DNA of 64,000 nt from assembly GCF_003403075.1 (NCBI RefSeq), contig NZ_CP031557.1, positions 2,108,001 to 2,172,000 of the forward strand, in the 5' to 3' direction. Numbering within the stretch: position 1 is the stretch's first letter; the number at the start of each line of letters is the position of its first letter. The notes under the pieces were generated by a model. The model had not been told where the DNA came from, searched no databases, and saw only the letters and a program-made list of their open reading frames with translations. This stretch comes from Flavobacterium psychrotrophum (GTDB lineage Bacteria > Bacteroidota > Bacteroidia > Flavobacteriales > Flavobacteriaceae). This document shows, one piece after another, positions 1 through 8,554 of this stretch. The position numbers and the translations under genes are program-made.

Positions 1-2248
1 TGTCCGTTAGCCCCAGCATCGCCTGGATATCATCAAATTTGTTCATGTACTTGCGCTGGTCCAAAAGGATCTTGCAATCCGAATTATTGATGATGCTTTC
101 CTTCACAATGGGCGACTGGATGATATCATCTACCTCCTGGGTCACCACGATGGCCTCACCAAAGAATTTCCTGACGGTCTTGAACAGGTATTTGATGTAA
201 TCCGCCATGCCTTCCTTGGCAATCGCTTTCCAGGCTTCCTCAATAAGGATCAGCTTGCGCTGCCCTTTGAGCCTGCGCATCTTGTTGATGAACACTTCCA
301 TGATGATGATGGTCACGATCGGAAAGAGGATTTTATGGTCTTTAATCGCATCGATCTCAAAAACGATAAACCGCTTGTTGAGCAAATCCAGTCGTTTGTC
401 GGAATTGAGCAGGTAGTCGTATTCGCCACCCTTGTAATAGGGCTCCAGTACATTCAGGAAGTTCGCAAGGTCAAAGTCTTTCTCCCTGACCTTTTTATCT
501 TCCAGTACCTTGCGGTAATCTCCCTGCACATAGTCGTAAAACCCATTGAATGATGGCAGCACCCCTCCCCTAACCTGCTCAATATACCCGCTTACCGCAT
601 TGGAGAGCGCCACCTCCTCCGCCCGGGTCGGCGGCTCGTCATCCCGTTTCCACAGCGTCAGCACCAGCGTCTTGACGCTTTCCCTTTTCTCAATATCAAA
701 GACACCATCGTCCGTGTAGAAAGGATTAAAAGCGATGGGATTACTTTCGGTATACGTAAAATACACGCCGTCTTCGCCTTTGGTCTTCCCGTGGATGAGT
801 TCACACAATCCCTGGTAGCTGTTACCGGTATCCACAAGCAATACATGCGCGCCCTGTTCATAGTACTGGCGTACCATATGGTTGGTAAAGAACGACTTCC
901 CGCTGCCTGAAGGGCCTAAGATGAATTTGTTACGGTTCGTGATGACCCCGCGTTTCATCGGCAGGTCAGAGATATCCAGATGAATGGGATTGCCCGTCAG
1001 GCGGTCGGCCATCTTTAGGCCAAAGGGCGATGGCGAATCCCTGTAGTTGGTTTCCTGGCTGAAGAAGCACAATGCCGGTTCGATGAAGGTGTAGAAGCTC
1101 TCCTCACTGGGGAAGTCACCGCCATTACCGGGGATTCCCGCCCAGTACAGGGTGGCCACATCCGTCGTATTATGTCTGGGCTTGCATTCCATTAAGGCCA
1201 GTGCACTTCCCGTATCGTTCTTCAGCTGCTTAAGTTCTGCCGGGTCGTCCGACCAGGCAACCACATTGAAATGCGCGCGGATGGAAGACTGCCCAAACGA
1301 GTGCGCTTCGTTCAAATACCGCTCAATCCATTCCTTATTGATCTGGTTGCTGCGGCTGTAACGTGCCAGCGAATGCATGTTCTTTGCTGACTTCTCAAAT
1401 TTCCGGAGGTTGTCATCGCTGTTGTCCAGGAACAGGTACTGGTTGTAGATGTGGTTGCAGCTGAGCAGCAATCCCACCGGTGCGGCAAAAGAGAGCCTGC
1501 ATTCGCTGCGGTCGGTAGAGAGTTTTTCATAGCGGGTGTCGGCGGACACGGTTGCCGGTAGGTCATCGGTATCAGATAGTGTATGCAGGCACAGCCTTTT
1601 GTTCCCGATACGTACTTCTTCGCTACCAAGCGCGATATCCTGCAGTGGCTCATCATCGTTTGTCGACAAGGTCAGGTATTGTTCTAACAGCCCCTGCTTT
1701 TCATCCGTACCTACAATGTCCTCTTCGGTGAGGCGTACCATTTTGAGCAACCCGGAATCGTTCACAATACGCTCAAACTGGGCAACGGCTTCCATAAACT
1801 GGTGCACCGCTTCCTTGTCCCTCGATTCTTTCGGGATAAGCTTGCCACGGCAAAGCGACGAGAAGTTGCTCTGCATGCGCATGCGCTCCTTCGTCGTCTT
1901 GGTCAGGAAGAGGTAGCAGTAATGGTTCAGGAACGGGCGTTCGTTAAAATGCTGCTTGTAGGACTTGCCTAAAAAGCTCAGGCCTTCTTCGGTCAGGACG
2001 GGCGCATAGGTTTCTTTGATGAACCAGTCCTGTTTATGCACCACCGTATAATCCGGCAGCGTTTTAACCGCTTTGTGCCAGGCCGCATGGATGGCTTCAT
2101 ACTCTGCCGAGCCAACGGTAAACAGTTCCGGCAGGCCGACCGCAAAACAGGCGGTAATGTCGGCATCCTTGCTGAGGATGCAATTCTCTTCAACCGCCAG
2201 CAGTGGGAACTTTTTCTCTAAGGTGGTTGCTTTGGCTGTATTTCTCAT
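1..2248 (-). CDS. traG: TraG, VirB4-like conjugation ATPase (3' end outside the window)
   Basis: This is the ATPase that powers the type IV secretion channel of Bacteroidota conjugative transposons. The minus-strand frame stays open from an ATG at 2248 to the window edge, about 749 codons, so the C-terminus is missing. The family is usually somewhat over 800 residues. The protein begins MRNTAKATTLEKKFPLLAVE, the usual TraG start. A Walker A motif GPSGSGKSF sits near residue 445. The start overlaps the traF stop as ATGA, which fixes the start and indicates translational coupling. It is the last visible gene of the minus-strand tra operon. Identification rests on the motif, the N-terminus and the traE-traF-traG order. 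Confidence 0.93.
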   Translation of the reverse strand, partial: MRNTAKATTLEKKFPLLAVEENCILSKDADITACFAVGLPELFTVGSAEYEAIHAAWHKAVKTLPDYTVVHKQDWFIKETYAPVLTEEGLSFLGKSYKQHFNERPFLNHYCYLFLTKTTKERMRMQSNFSSLCRGKLIPKESRDKEAVHQFMEAVAQFERIVNDSGLLKMVRLTEEDIVGTDEKQGLLEQYLTLSTNDDEPLQDIALGSEEVRIGNKRLCLHTLSDTDDLPATVSADTRYEKLSTDRSECRLSFAAPVGLLLSCNHIYNQYLFLDNSDDNLRKFEKSAKNMHSLARYSRSNQINKEWIERYLNEAHSFGQSSIRAHFNVVAWSDDPAELKQLKNDTGSALALMECKPRHNTTDVATLYWAGIPGNGGDFPSEESFYTFIEPALCFFSQETNYRDSPSPFGLKMADRLTGNPIHLDISDLPMKRGVITNRNKFILGPSGSGKSFFTNHMVRQYYEQGAHVLLVDTGNSYQGLCELIHGKTKGEDGVYFTYTESNPIAFNPFYTDDGVFDIEKRESVKTLVLTLWKRDDEPPTRAEEVALSNAVSGYIEQVRGGVLPSFNGFYDYVQGDYRKVLEDKKVREKDFDLANFLNVLEPYYKGGEYDYLLNSDKRLDLLNKRFIVFEIDAIKDHKILFPIVTIIIMEVFINKMRRLKGQRKLILIEEAWKAIAKEGMADYIKYLFKTVRKFFGEAIVVTQEVDDIIQSPIVKESIINNSDCKILLDQRKYMNKFDDIQAMLGLTD

Positions 2249-2577
2249 GGCGTCTCCTTTTTAAGGTTCGACCTTACAAAGCGCCCAATACGCCTGCGGG
2301 AAAGTATGTACTTAGGATGGCGTTTACGCGCCGCAACCTTCATAAGCCCGTGCTCCCCGTACTTTTTGTTCATGGCAAAGGTTTGCCAGATAAGGAGCGA
2401 TGCACCGCCACCGCCGATACCGATACACACATACGACCCCATCCCTGCGATGTACAATACCATGACCAAAACCAGCACACCCAGTAAGCCGCCGGCGAAA
2501 ATGAACAGGTACTGGGCTTTAAGCCCCTTGAATTCGACCGTCCTGCCAATGCCCTTGTTGATGTTATAGCTATTCAT
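2245..2577 (-). CDS. traF: TraF, DUF4133 conjugation membrane protein
   Basis: This is a small inner-membrane component of the mating channel, comparable to VirB3. The protein has 110 residues and starts MNSYNINKGIGRTVEFKGLK. A hydrophobic stretch at about residues 24-60 can form two membrane segments, followed by a basic cytoplasmic tail (RKRHPKYILSRRRIGRF). A longer reading frame reaches 2652, but the ATG at 2577 gives the family N-terminus and lies just after traE, so it was chosen. Its stop overlaps the traG start by four bases. VirB3 likeness is from family knowledge; order and hydropathy are seen. Confidence 0.9.
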   Translation of the reverse strand: MNSYNINKGIGRTVEFKGLKAQYLFIFAGGLLGVLVLVMVLYIAGMGSYVCIGIGGGGASLLIWQTFAMNKKYGEHGLMKVAARKRHPKYILSRRRIGRFVRSNLKKETP

Positions 2578-2588
2578 AACATTCTGGA

Positions 2589-2894
2589 TTACAAGAAGAA
2601 GGACCTTAGGATGGTCGCAGCCACGATAAGGAAGATACAGGCACCGAACCAACTGGCCGCCGTCTTACTGGTATCAGGGTCGCCGCTGCTGAACTTGTTG
2701 TACACCTTTACACCGCCAATCAGCCCGACAACAGCCCCTATGGCGTAAATAAGCTGTGTGGCGGGATCGAAATACGAGGTCACCATCTGTGTGGCTTCCG
2801 TGATCCCCGCCGAACCGTCTCCCTGGGCAAAAGCCCCCGATACTGCCAGCAGCAAGGCTGCCGTAAACAGTACTTTTTTGCTTTGTTTTTTCAT
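2589..2894 (-). CDS. traE: TraE, DUF4134 conjugation protein
   Basis: This is a VirB2-like small membrane protein of the conjugation apparatus, 101 residues long. An N-terminal signal peptide (MKKQSKKVLFTAALLLAVSGAFAQ) is followed by a short mature region with two hydrophobic segments (AIGAVVGLIGGVKVYN and ASWFGACIFLIVAATIL), the DUF4134 layout. It lies 11 bases upstream of traF in the same operon. The expected upstream neighbour, the traD-position gene, is separated from it by an inserted plus-strand nuclease gene, so traE may need its own promoter in 2895-3157. The pilin-like role is family inference. Confidence 0.9.
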   Translation of the reverse strand: MKKQSKKVLFTAALLLAVSGAFAQGDGSAGITEATQMVTSYFDPATQLIYAIGAVVGLIGGVKVYNKFSSGDPDTSKTAASWFGACIFLIVAATILRSFFL

Positions 2895-3157
2895 AACATT
2901 TACCGAATTAAAGATTTTTAATTACCTGATAATAGCAGGATTACGGCAAATATGTAGATCAAAATGGCTCAATTAAGAAGAGGGCGTTTATTGGTATACC
3001 TTGTCTGCTAATGGTAGTGGGATTAGAGGAGGCTATGGATATTTCATCTGCATTTATGATTACTTTTGCATTGACATTACATGGGGAAACCATAAATTTG
3101 AATGGTCATTAACCCTAATGGCACCGCGAAGACCGGTAATCAATAAACTATCATGAA

Positions 3158-4177
3158 ATGGACATATACAGGCAACCCGACTATATCTCAGAAATAAAAC
3201 TAATACTCTCCCAGGCGCGTAAAAAGGCATATACAGCTATCAATGCAGCTATGGTGGAAGCGTATTGGCAGATAGGGAAACGTATCGTTGAAGAAGAACA
3301 AAACGGTACAGATCGTGCAGGTTACGGAGATGAAATCCTTAAAGTATTATCAGAAGCACTTATCCATGAATTTGGCAAAGGCTTCTCCCACACAAGCCTT
3401 AAAAATTTCAAGAAATTTTACCTTACTTTCAGGGAAGAACAAAAAGGGCAGACACTGTCTGCCCAATTGAGCTGGTCGCATTATGAGCGGCTGATGCGCG
3501 TGCCTGATACTGAGGCAAGGGCCTGGTACATTTCGGAAGCAGTTACACAGAACTGGTCTGTACGTGTCCTCGATAGAAACATATCTACCTTATACTATCA
3601 AAGGCTGCTATCGTCACAGAAAAAAGAGCTCACAAAAGATTCCGAAGTACCGGAAACCCACATGACCGATGAATTTATAAAAAATCCGGCGGTACTGGAA
3701 TTTTTAAAGCTGCCGGCCAATAAATCCTATACCGAACAGGAATTTGAGCAGGCACTGATTGACAACCTGCAACAGTTCTTACTGGAACTTGGCAAAGGTT
3801 TCTCGTTTGTAGCACGTCAAAAGCATATACGTACCGAAACGGCTGATTTTTATATTGACCTTGTCTTTTATAACTATATCCTGAAATGCTTCGTTATAGT
3901 AGAGCTTAAAACCAATAAAATCACCCATCAGGATATCGGGCAGCTGGACATGTACGTGCGCATGTACGACGACCTGGAGCGCACTGAAGGTGATAACCCG
4001 ACAGTTGGTATCTTGCTATGTACCGAAACCGATAGCACCATAGCACGGTATTCAGTGCTGCATGAGAATAAACAATTGTTCGCTAACAAATACTTGGCGT
4101 ACCTGCCTACAGAAGCAGAGCTGGCAGCAGAAATAGAGCGTGAAAAACTGGTTATTAAGCAGCAGTTGGGGCTGTAA
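3158..4177 (+). CDS. YhcG-family PD-(D/E)XK nuclease (DUF1016)
   Basis: This protein has 339 residues. The N-terminal part carries the DUF1016_N signature (AYWQIGKRIVEEEQ, then LSWSHYERLMRV and AWYISEAVTQNWSVRVLDRNI). The C-terminal part is a PD-(D/E)XK fold with an acidic residue in ADFYIDLVFYN and the ELK triplet in CFVIVELKTNK. Such proteins are thought to be DNA nucleases linked to restriction systems or mobile elements; the substrate is unknown. The gene lies on the plus strand inside the minus-strand tra operon, between the traD-position gene and traE. It is therefore an insertion into the transfer region. A role in defence or in protection of the element is inferred only from its class. 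Confidence 0.88.
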   Translation: MDIYRQPDYISEIKLILSQARKKAYTAINAAMVEAYWQIGKRIVEEEQNGTDRAGYGDEILKVLSEALIHEFGKGFSHTSLKNFKKFYLTFREEQKGQTLSAQLSWSHYERLMRVPDTEARAWYISEAVTQNWSVRVLDRNISTLYYQRLLSSQKKELTKDSEVPETHMTDEFIKNPAVLEFLKLPANKSYTEQEFEQALIDNLQQFLLELGKGFSFVARQKHIRTETADFYIDLVFYNYILKCFVIVELKTNKITHQDIGQLDMYVRMYDDLERTEGDNPTVGILLCTETDSTIARYSVLHENKQLFANKYLAYLPTEAELAAEIEREKLVIKQQLGL

Positions 4178-4239
4178 ATCATCAAAAGTAAATAGTACTC
4201 CGATCAACTTTATAATTTGTACTAATATGATATGGGGTA

Positions 4240-4869
4240 TTAAACATAATCCCTTATTTCAAAATTTTCCTGGCCGCCATCCCGCAAAGTGGAAGTACCA
4301 TCATCCGGCTGCTTAGCAATACCTCGGTCCAACAGCAAAGCTATCCTTTTTGAGGCATCGCCGATTTTACTTTCGAGCAATCCCAAAAGTTCGGTTCCGT
4401 CAATTTTTGAAACTAGGGTTATAGCCGTTTTTTCTTCTGTGGGATGAAGCGACTGGCGCGCCAGCATCTCTTGTGCGATAGCAAGTTCATCAAAGGTAAT
4501 CCCGGTAGCAAAATCTTCGTTTTTTTCGAAAGCCGCATACTCCTGCATTTCCTGCTCCTCTTCCTTCAAGTCCGGTTTCGTGTTAACGGCATCGGGCCCT
4601 TCTTGCAGCATTTCAGAAATTTTGGATGTTCCCTCATTTATTTTATCAAAGTTATCGGTTGCGCTGATACCACTTTCTCTTTTGCCTTGAATATTAGTAG
4701 TGGTAGAAGAATAGCTTGGAGTACTTTTTGGCCTCCCGATAATATCCGGCAATCCTGCCAACGGGTCTTCATTTTGCCGCACGTTATTTTTGTCCTTTTT
4801 TCCTTGCGCTATTACATACAGTAATAAGGCAACTGCCAGTACCAACAGGCCTATAATAATTGTTCCCAT
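4240..4869 (-). CDS. Membrane-anchored protein of the tra operon (traC/traD position)
   Basis: This is a 209-residue protein with one N-terminal membrane segment (GTIIIGLLVLAVALLLYVIA), a short basic stop-transfer region (QGKKDKNN) and a long hydrophilic, Glu- and Ser-rich tail. No catalytic motif was seen. It begins two bases after the traB stop, so it is part of the traA-traB operon. Its position matches the poorly conserved traC or traD genes of CTnDOT-like elements. The operon stops here, because the next gene is the convergent YhcG-type nuclease. The exact tra letter cannot be assigned from sequence alone. Confidence 0.7.
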   Translation of the reverse strand: MGTIIIGLLVLAVALLLYVIAQGKKDKNNVRQNEDPLAGLPDIIGRPKSTPSYSSTTTNIQGKRESGISATDNFDKINEGTSKISEMLQEGPDAVNTKPDLKEEEQEMQEYAAFEKNEDFATGITFDELAIAQEMLARQSLHPTEEKTAITLVSKIDGTELLGLLESKIGDASKRIALLLDRGIAKQPDDGTSTLRDGGQENFEIRDYV

Positions 4870-4871
4870 AG

Positions 4872-5291
4872 CTATAATATTGGTTTATATTTGTCATCAA
4901 AACTTTTTTTAATCTGGTCGCCAAACTCCCTGAAATGGTATTCCAGCACATTCTCCAAATAGGAATACAGGCTTACTTTGTCTTCGCCAATAACCTGCAC
5001 AATGCGTGTAAGCCGCTCATGGAAATCCTGGCGGATATAGACTGATTTTCCATTGCGGGCATTACCCTCCGTAATTCGTAAAAACAAAGTTTCGTAGTCC
5101 TCACTACTGTTTTTTCGCTGCTTTTTCTCTTTGTTTACAGAAGGCTCTTTCATGGGGTCTTGCTCACTGGCGGCAGCTTTCGGCTCAAACCCCTCTCTAC
5201 GCACACCGCCTGCCATCATGGACATCAGGTATTGTTCATCAATTTCGCCGCTGTTGCTGTTCTTTTTATCATCCTTTTCCATATCCGTCAT
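4872..5291 (-). CDS. traB: TraB-like DUF3408 protein
   Basis: This 139-residue protein has a charged, low-complexity N-terminal half and a conserved C-terminal half containing SVYIRQDFHERLTRIVQVIG and LENVLEYHFREFGDQIKKSF, the DUF3408 pattern. The C-terminal half resembles ribbon-helix-helix DNA-binding domains, so a role as ParB-like partner of TraA is plausible but inferred. Its start overlaps the traA stop by four bases. An alternative ATG three codons downstream (MEKDD) cannot be excluded. It reads in one operon with traA and the membrane-anchored gene at 4240-4869. Confidence 0.85.
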   Translation of the reverse strand: MTDMEKDDKKNSNSGEIDEQYLMSMMAGGVRREGFEPKAAASEQDPMKEPSVNKEKKQRKNSSEDYETLFLRITEGNARNGKSVYIRQDFHERLTRIVQVIGEDKVSLYSYLENVLEYHFREFGDQIKKSFDDKYKPIL

Positions 5292-6055
5292 AATTTGAGC
5301 ATTTGTAAAAACTCGTTGATAAAGGCATCAAGGTTACAGCCCTGCATCAGCCGTTCATCGGGTGGCAATAAAGTAGACCGAAATACTGCTTTTGCATCGG
5401 GCTCACTTTCTTTCCGGAATCGTACACTGCTTGCAATAGCCGATTCCATTAGTTCAAGCCCAAGCGAACGGATAAGTTCCCCATAGGACGCATACAAAGG
5501 GTTACGCTCCCTGCCATCCACCTGATTCCAAAACAGGTAAACATCCTTAATAGTTACACTCTGCTGTTTCATCAGTACATCGGTAATCAACTGGGTAAAA
5601 ACCAGGGTACTTTCCATAACCACCCGGTCAGCGATTATGGGTGTAAACACATAGTGCATTCCCGCCAATGCCTTTATAATACCCGCTGAGTTTACCGTAC
5701 CGGGCAGGTCAAAAAACAAGAGGTCTACAGGAACTTCTGAAGTGGCGATAAATTCCCGGGCAGCCTCAAGCACAGTATCCGCTTTTTGCTGCAGGACGGG
5801 ATAGGCTTTTTTATTCAGGGTTGTGAACTGCCGGTGCGCCATCTTCTTAAACGCTTCATTTTCCATTACGGTTTTCATATCCCTTGCCCGTATTTGTACA
5901 AGGCTGTACTGCGGGAAGTCGCAGTCGAATACCGCAACATTGTAACCCAGGCGATAGTGCATCGCACTGGCTACTAAACTTGTAAAAGTGCTTTTGCCAA
6001 CGCCGCCCTTTTGGGAAGCAAAGGCTACAAATAATGTGTTGTGCTGTGTTTCCAT
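5288..6055 (-). CDS. traA: TraA, ParA-family ATPase
   Basis: This is a ParA/MinD-type ATPase heading the tra operon, 255 residues from the ATG at 6055. The deviant Walker A motif QKGGVGKST is at about residues 15-23, followed by VAVFDCDFPQ (Walker A') and LLFFDLPGTVN (Walker B). The open frame extends 34 codons further upstream, but this upstream part is Tyr-rich, lies within the GTAC-repeat intergenic region and is unlike the family, so METQHNTLFVAF was taken as the start. In CTnDOT-like elements the traA gene is first in the transfer operon. A partition or relaxosome-positioning role is inferred from ParA homology. Confidence 0.9.
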   Translation of the reverse strand: METQHNTLFVAFASQKGGVGKSTFTSLVASAMHYRLGYNVAVFDCDFPQYSLVQIRARDMKTVMENEAFKKMAHRQFTTLNKKAYPVLQQKADTVLEAAREFIATSEVPVDLLFFDLPGTVNSAGIIKALAGMHYVFTPIIADRVVMESTLVFTQLITDVLMKQQSVTIKDVYLFWNQVDGRERNPLYASYGELIRSLGLELMESAIASSVRFRKESEPDAKAVFRSTLLPPDERLMQGCNLDAFINEFLQMLKL

Positions 6056-6061
6056 ATTGAT

Positions 6062-6373
6062 GTACTTAATTGTGTATGTGTATTTGTAATGCCGTGCCAT
6101 GCTATGTATACCGTTATAATTGTACGGTGATACGTAAACCCGTTTATACTTGCGCAACTATGTATTGAGCAGCATACAACAGTATGCCGGTACGGACGTA
6201 TGACTGTACTGCTGTTGGTACTTCGTGATCTATATCGGTACTTATTTACCCATGTTTGTATACACTTCCTGCGGTACGTTTATACCGCTTTACCTGCATT
6301 CGGGAGTACCGGTGTAGCTACGTACTGACGTATATACATAGCAACGTACTTACAGATGCAGGTACAATAGTAC
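6062..6373. repeat. Cluster of GTAC-containing sites upstream of traA
   Basis: The tetramer GTAC occurs 12 times here, at 6062, 6122, 6190, 6206, 6218, 6238, 6274, 6306, 6322, 6346, 6362 and 6370, where about one would be expected by chance. Many are extended to GGTAC, GTACG or GTACT, and several lie within longer TACGTA-like palindromes. The cluster lies between the traA start and the candidate oriT. It could be a ParA/ParB-type partition site or a multi-copy operator. This function is inferred; no family match is known to me. Confidence 0.55.
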
Positions 6374-6440
6374 GCTGCTACTTCGCCAATTTCCCATATT
6401 GGAAGGTATTGACACTATATGTCTTTTTATGTCACTGATT

Positions 6441-6660
6441 TCGTTGTCAACGATTTAAAAAACAAAACTTTACTTTGTAAACTACAAAGTGTAATGGCAA
6501 ATTTTGGATAAACGGCAGGGAGCCGTTTTCATCCACGCTAACCTTAATCCGTCCCACAGGGCGGATTTTCCTTTCGCAGGAAAGGAGCAAGTTGTGTTTT
6601 GAGGCACCCCAAACTACGCGGGTGCCCCAAAACAACTTGCCCCTGCAGGGGGCTGGAAAA
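6441..6660. other. Candidate origin of transfer (oriT) region
   Basis: This gene-free stretch lies just upstream of mobA-mobB, where Bacteroidota elements keep oriT. It holds TCGTT/AACGA at 6441-6453, a perfect ACTTTGTA/TACAAAGT repeat at 6472-6490 with a 3-nt spacer, a large hairpin at 6587-6640, and the 12-bp palindrome CCCCTGCAGGGG at 6640-6651. Such nested inverted repeats are typical of relaxase and RHH-accessory binding sites. The nick site itself cannot be placed from the sequence. Confidence 0.55.
6587..6640. repeat. Large inverted repeat in the candidate oriT
   Basis: The left arm at 6587-6609 (GCAAGTTGT, GT, TTTG, A, GGCACCC) pairs with the right arm at 6620-6640, whose reverse complement reads GCAAGTTGT, TTTG, G, GGCACCC. 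Only one mismatch and a 2-nt bulge break about 20 base pairs. The loop is 10 nt. A T-run terminator function is unlikely because no T-tract follows on either strand, so a relaxosome role fits better. Confidence 0.7.
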
Positions 6661-6704
6661 CACCCTCCGAAGTCGGGGTTTTGTACAACGTAAAATGGAC
6701 TGAT

Positions 6705-7133
6705 ATGGAAGGAGCAGATAAAAAAAGAGGTATTGGCGGAAGGAAGCCTAAGGCTGACCCGAGTACCCACCGGTACGTGTTCCGGTTAACCGATCAGGAA
6801 AATGCAAAATTCCTGTCACTTTTCGAGGCATCAGGCTTGGATAACAAAGCGAAATTTATCGTATCTGTACTATTTGAAAGGGAGATCAGGGCAGTGAAAA
6901 TAGATGGGGCTGCCATGGATTATTACATGCGGCTGACCACATTGTACGGGCAGTTCCGGTCCGTCGGGGTAAATTACAACCAGATCGTTAAGATACTATA
7001 CCGGAATTTTTCGGAGAAGAAGGCCGCTGCCTACCTCTTTAAACTGGAAAAGCAAACGGCAGAACTGGCTTATTTGTGCAAACAAATAATGGATTTGACA
7101 GACGAATTCGAAGTAAAATACCTGAAAAAGTAG
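6705..7133 (+). CDS. mobA: MobA, relaxosome accessory protein
   Basis: This is a 142-residue mobilization protein of the CTn MobA type. It starts MEGADKKRGIGGRKPKADPS, continues with RYVFRLTDQENAKFLSLF and ends in a region (GVNYNQIVKILYRNFSEKKA) typical of MobC-fold nicking accessory proteins that bind oriT and help the relaxase. The frame opens eight codons earlier at a TTG, but the ATG at 6705 gives the usual basic N-terminus. The stop lies five bases before mobB, so the two genes are surely cotranscribed. The candidate oriT lies directly upstream. Confidence 0.88.
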   Translation: MEGADKKRGIGGRKPKADPSTHRYVFRLTDQENAKFLSLFEASGLDNKAKFIVSVLFEREIRAVKIDGAAMDYYMRLTTLYGQFRSVGVNYNQIVKILYRNFSEKKAAAYLFKLEKQTAELAYLCKQIMDLTDEFEVKYLKK

Positions 7134-7138
7134 CGGTT

Positions 7139-8419
7139 ATGATTGCAAAAATTGGTCATGGGACAAATATTATGGGCGCACTTTCCTATAACCTGAGCAA
7201 GGTTAACCAGGAAAAAGGGCACGTTTTATTTACCCAAAAAATGCGTGAAAGCAGGGATGGTACCTTCAGCCTGGGTGATTGTTATAAGTCGTTTGAACCG
7301 TATTTAGCGGCCAACAGGAACACTGAAAAACCGGCATTACACATATCCCTTAATCCCGATCCGGGAGACAAGGTCGACGATAGCCGGTATATTGCCATGG
7401 CACAGGAATACATGAAGGAAATGGGATATGGGCAGCAGCCTTACATTGTATTTAAGCATACCGATATCGAGCGCACCCACATCCACATTGTTTCGACCAA
7501 CGTGGACCGCCTTGGGAAAAAAATACCGGACACTTTCGAGCACAGGCGCTCCATGCAGGCCTGCCGCGAACTCGAAAGAAAGTATGGACTTACTATTGCG
7601 CCGGGGGCAGAAAAAGACAGTGCACAGGAAACGTTGTTTAAACCGGTGGACTACAGTAAGGGAGATATAAAAAGCCAAATTGCGGCTGTGGTCCGTTATC
7701 TCCCCAAGTATTACAGTTACCAGAGTTTAGGGGCGTACAACGCGCTCTTATCCCTGTTCAATATTACCGCCCAGGAAGTGACCGGCGAGCAGTTAGGAAA
7801 ATCCCGCCAGGGTATCGTCTATTTTGCTTTGGATGCCTCCGGGCAAAAAGCGAGCAACCCTTTTAAAGCCTCGCTGTTTGGCAAAAATGCCGGCTTTACA
7901 GCATTAAAGGCGCATTATGAAAAATCGGGTGAAGTATTTAAAAATGGTACCTTAAAAGGTATACTTAAAAATACCCTTGAGGCTGCAATGCACATTGCCA
8001 GTGGCGAAGCCGATTTCACTACGATGCTGAAAGGACAGGGTATTAATACCGTGGTTCACCGAAACCCGGAAGGGCGCATTTACGGGATTACCTTTATTGA
8101 CCATACCTCAAGGGCCGTCTGGAACGGTTCCCAATTAGCGAAAGGCCTTTCTGCCAATGTATTTAACGAGTGGTGGACTAATGGGATCAACCCAAAGAGC
8201 ATGGATGTCGGCCGTGATCAAATACTGAAACAAAATTTCTCATCTCAGGAGACTGCAATGGAGGGGCCGTTTGGCTTTTTGGACAAGACAAACAACGATA
8301 GCCATAATGCCGGAAATGTACTGGCCGAAGTGATAGGTGGATTATTACCCACTGACCAGGGAGAAAATTATGAGGAACTGGCTTTCGCCAATAAGATGAA
8401 GAAGAAAAGAAAGCACTAA
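7139..8419 (+). CDS. mobB: MobB, HUH relaxase
   Basis: This is the relaxase that nicks oriT and leads the transferred strand, 426 residues from the ATG at 7139. The N-terminus MIAKIGHGTNIMGALSYNL is the usual MobB start. The relaxase domain (PF03432 type) shows PALHISLNP and the metal-binding motif HTDIERTHIHIVSTNVD, with the HxH pair in THIHIV. The C-terminal part (about residues 200-426) is less conserved. The frame is open 21 codons further upstream inside mobA, but that part has no family similarity. The next backbone gene, mobC, normally adjacent, is displaced by an 8.3-kb cargo block. Confidence 0.92.
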   Translation: MIAKIGHGTNIMGALSYNLSKVNQEKGHVLFTQKMRESRDGTFSLGDCYKSFEPYLAANRNTEKPALHISLNPDPGDKVDDSRYIAMAQEYMKEMGYGQQPYIVFKHTDIERTHIHIVSTNVDRLGKKIPDTFEHRRSMQACRELERKYGLTIAPGAEKDSAQETLFKPVDYSKGDIKSQIAAVVRYLPKYYSYQSLGAYNALLSLFNITAQEVTGEQLGKSRQGIVYFALDASGQKASNPFKASLFGKNAGFTALKAHYEKSGEVFKNGTLKGILKNTLEAAMHIASGEADFTTMLKGQGINTVVHRNPEGRIYGITFIDHTSRAVWNGSQLAKGLSANVFNEWWTNGINPKSMDVGRDQILKQNFSSQETAMEGPFGFLDKTNNDSHNAGNVLAEVIGGLLPTDQGENYEELAFANKMKKKRKH

Positions 8420-8471
8420 AGAGGCCAGAGAAAGTAGTTCATTATATTTTATACTCAGAGTTTTTCGGCCT

Positions 8472-8534
8472 TTTGAACAAAGTGAATTCGGACATTTGAA
8501 CAAAGCCGCCAAGTAAGATCCTATCTACTTTTGT
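8472..8534 (+). promoter_or_regulatory. Promoter region of the SDR gene with a tandem TTTGAACAAAG repeat
   Basis: The 11-mer TTTGAACAAAG occurs at 8472-8482 and again at 8495-8505, a 23-bp period that suits a dimeric regulator such as an AraC protein. A Bacteroidota -7 box, TACTTTTG (TAnnTTTG), lies at 8526-8533, about 20 bases before the ATG at 8555. Binding by the AraC gene downstream (9683-10495) is an inference. Confidence 0.5.
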
Positions 8535-8554
8535 CTTAAGTAAATTTTAAAATA

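Noticed and set aside
6447..6770. Minus-strand open frame of 107 codons across the candidate oriT
   Set aside because: It covers the hairpins and the start of mobA, and its composition (Cys- and Phe-rich) is not protein-like.
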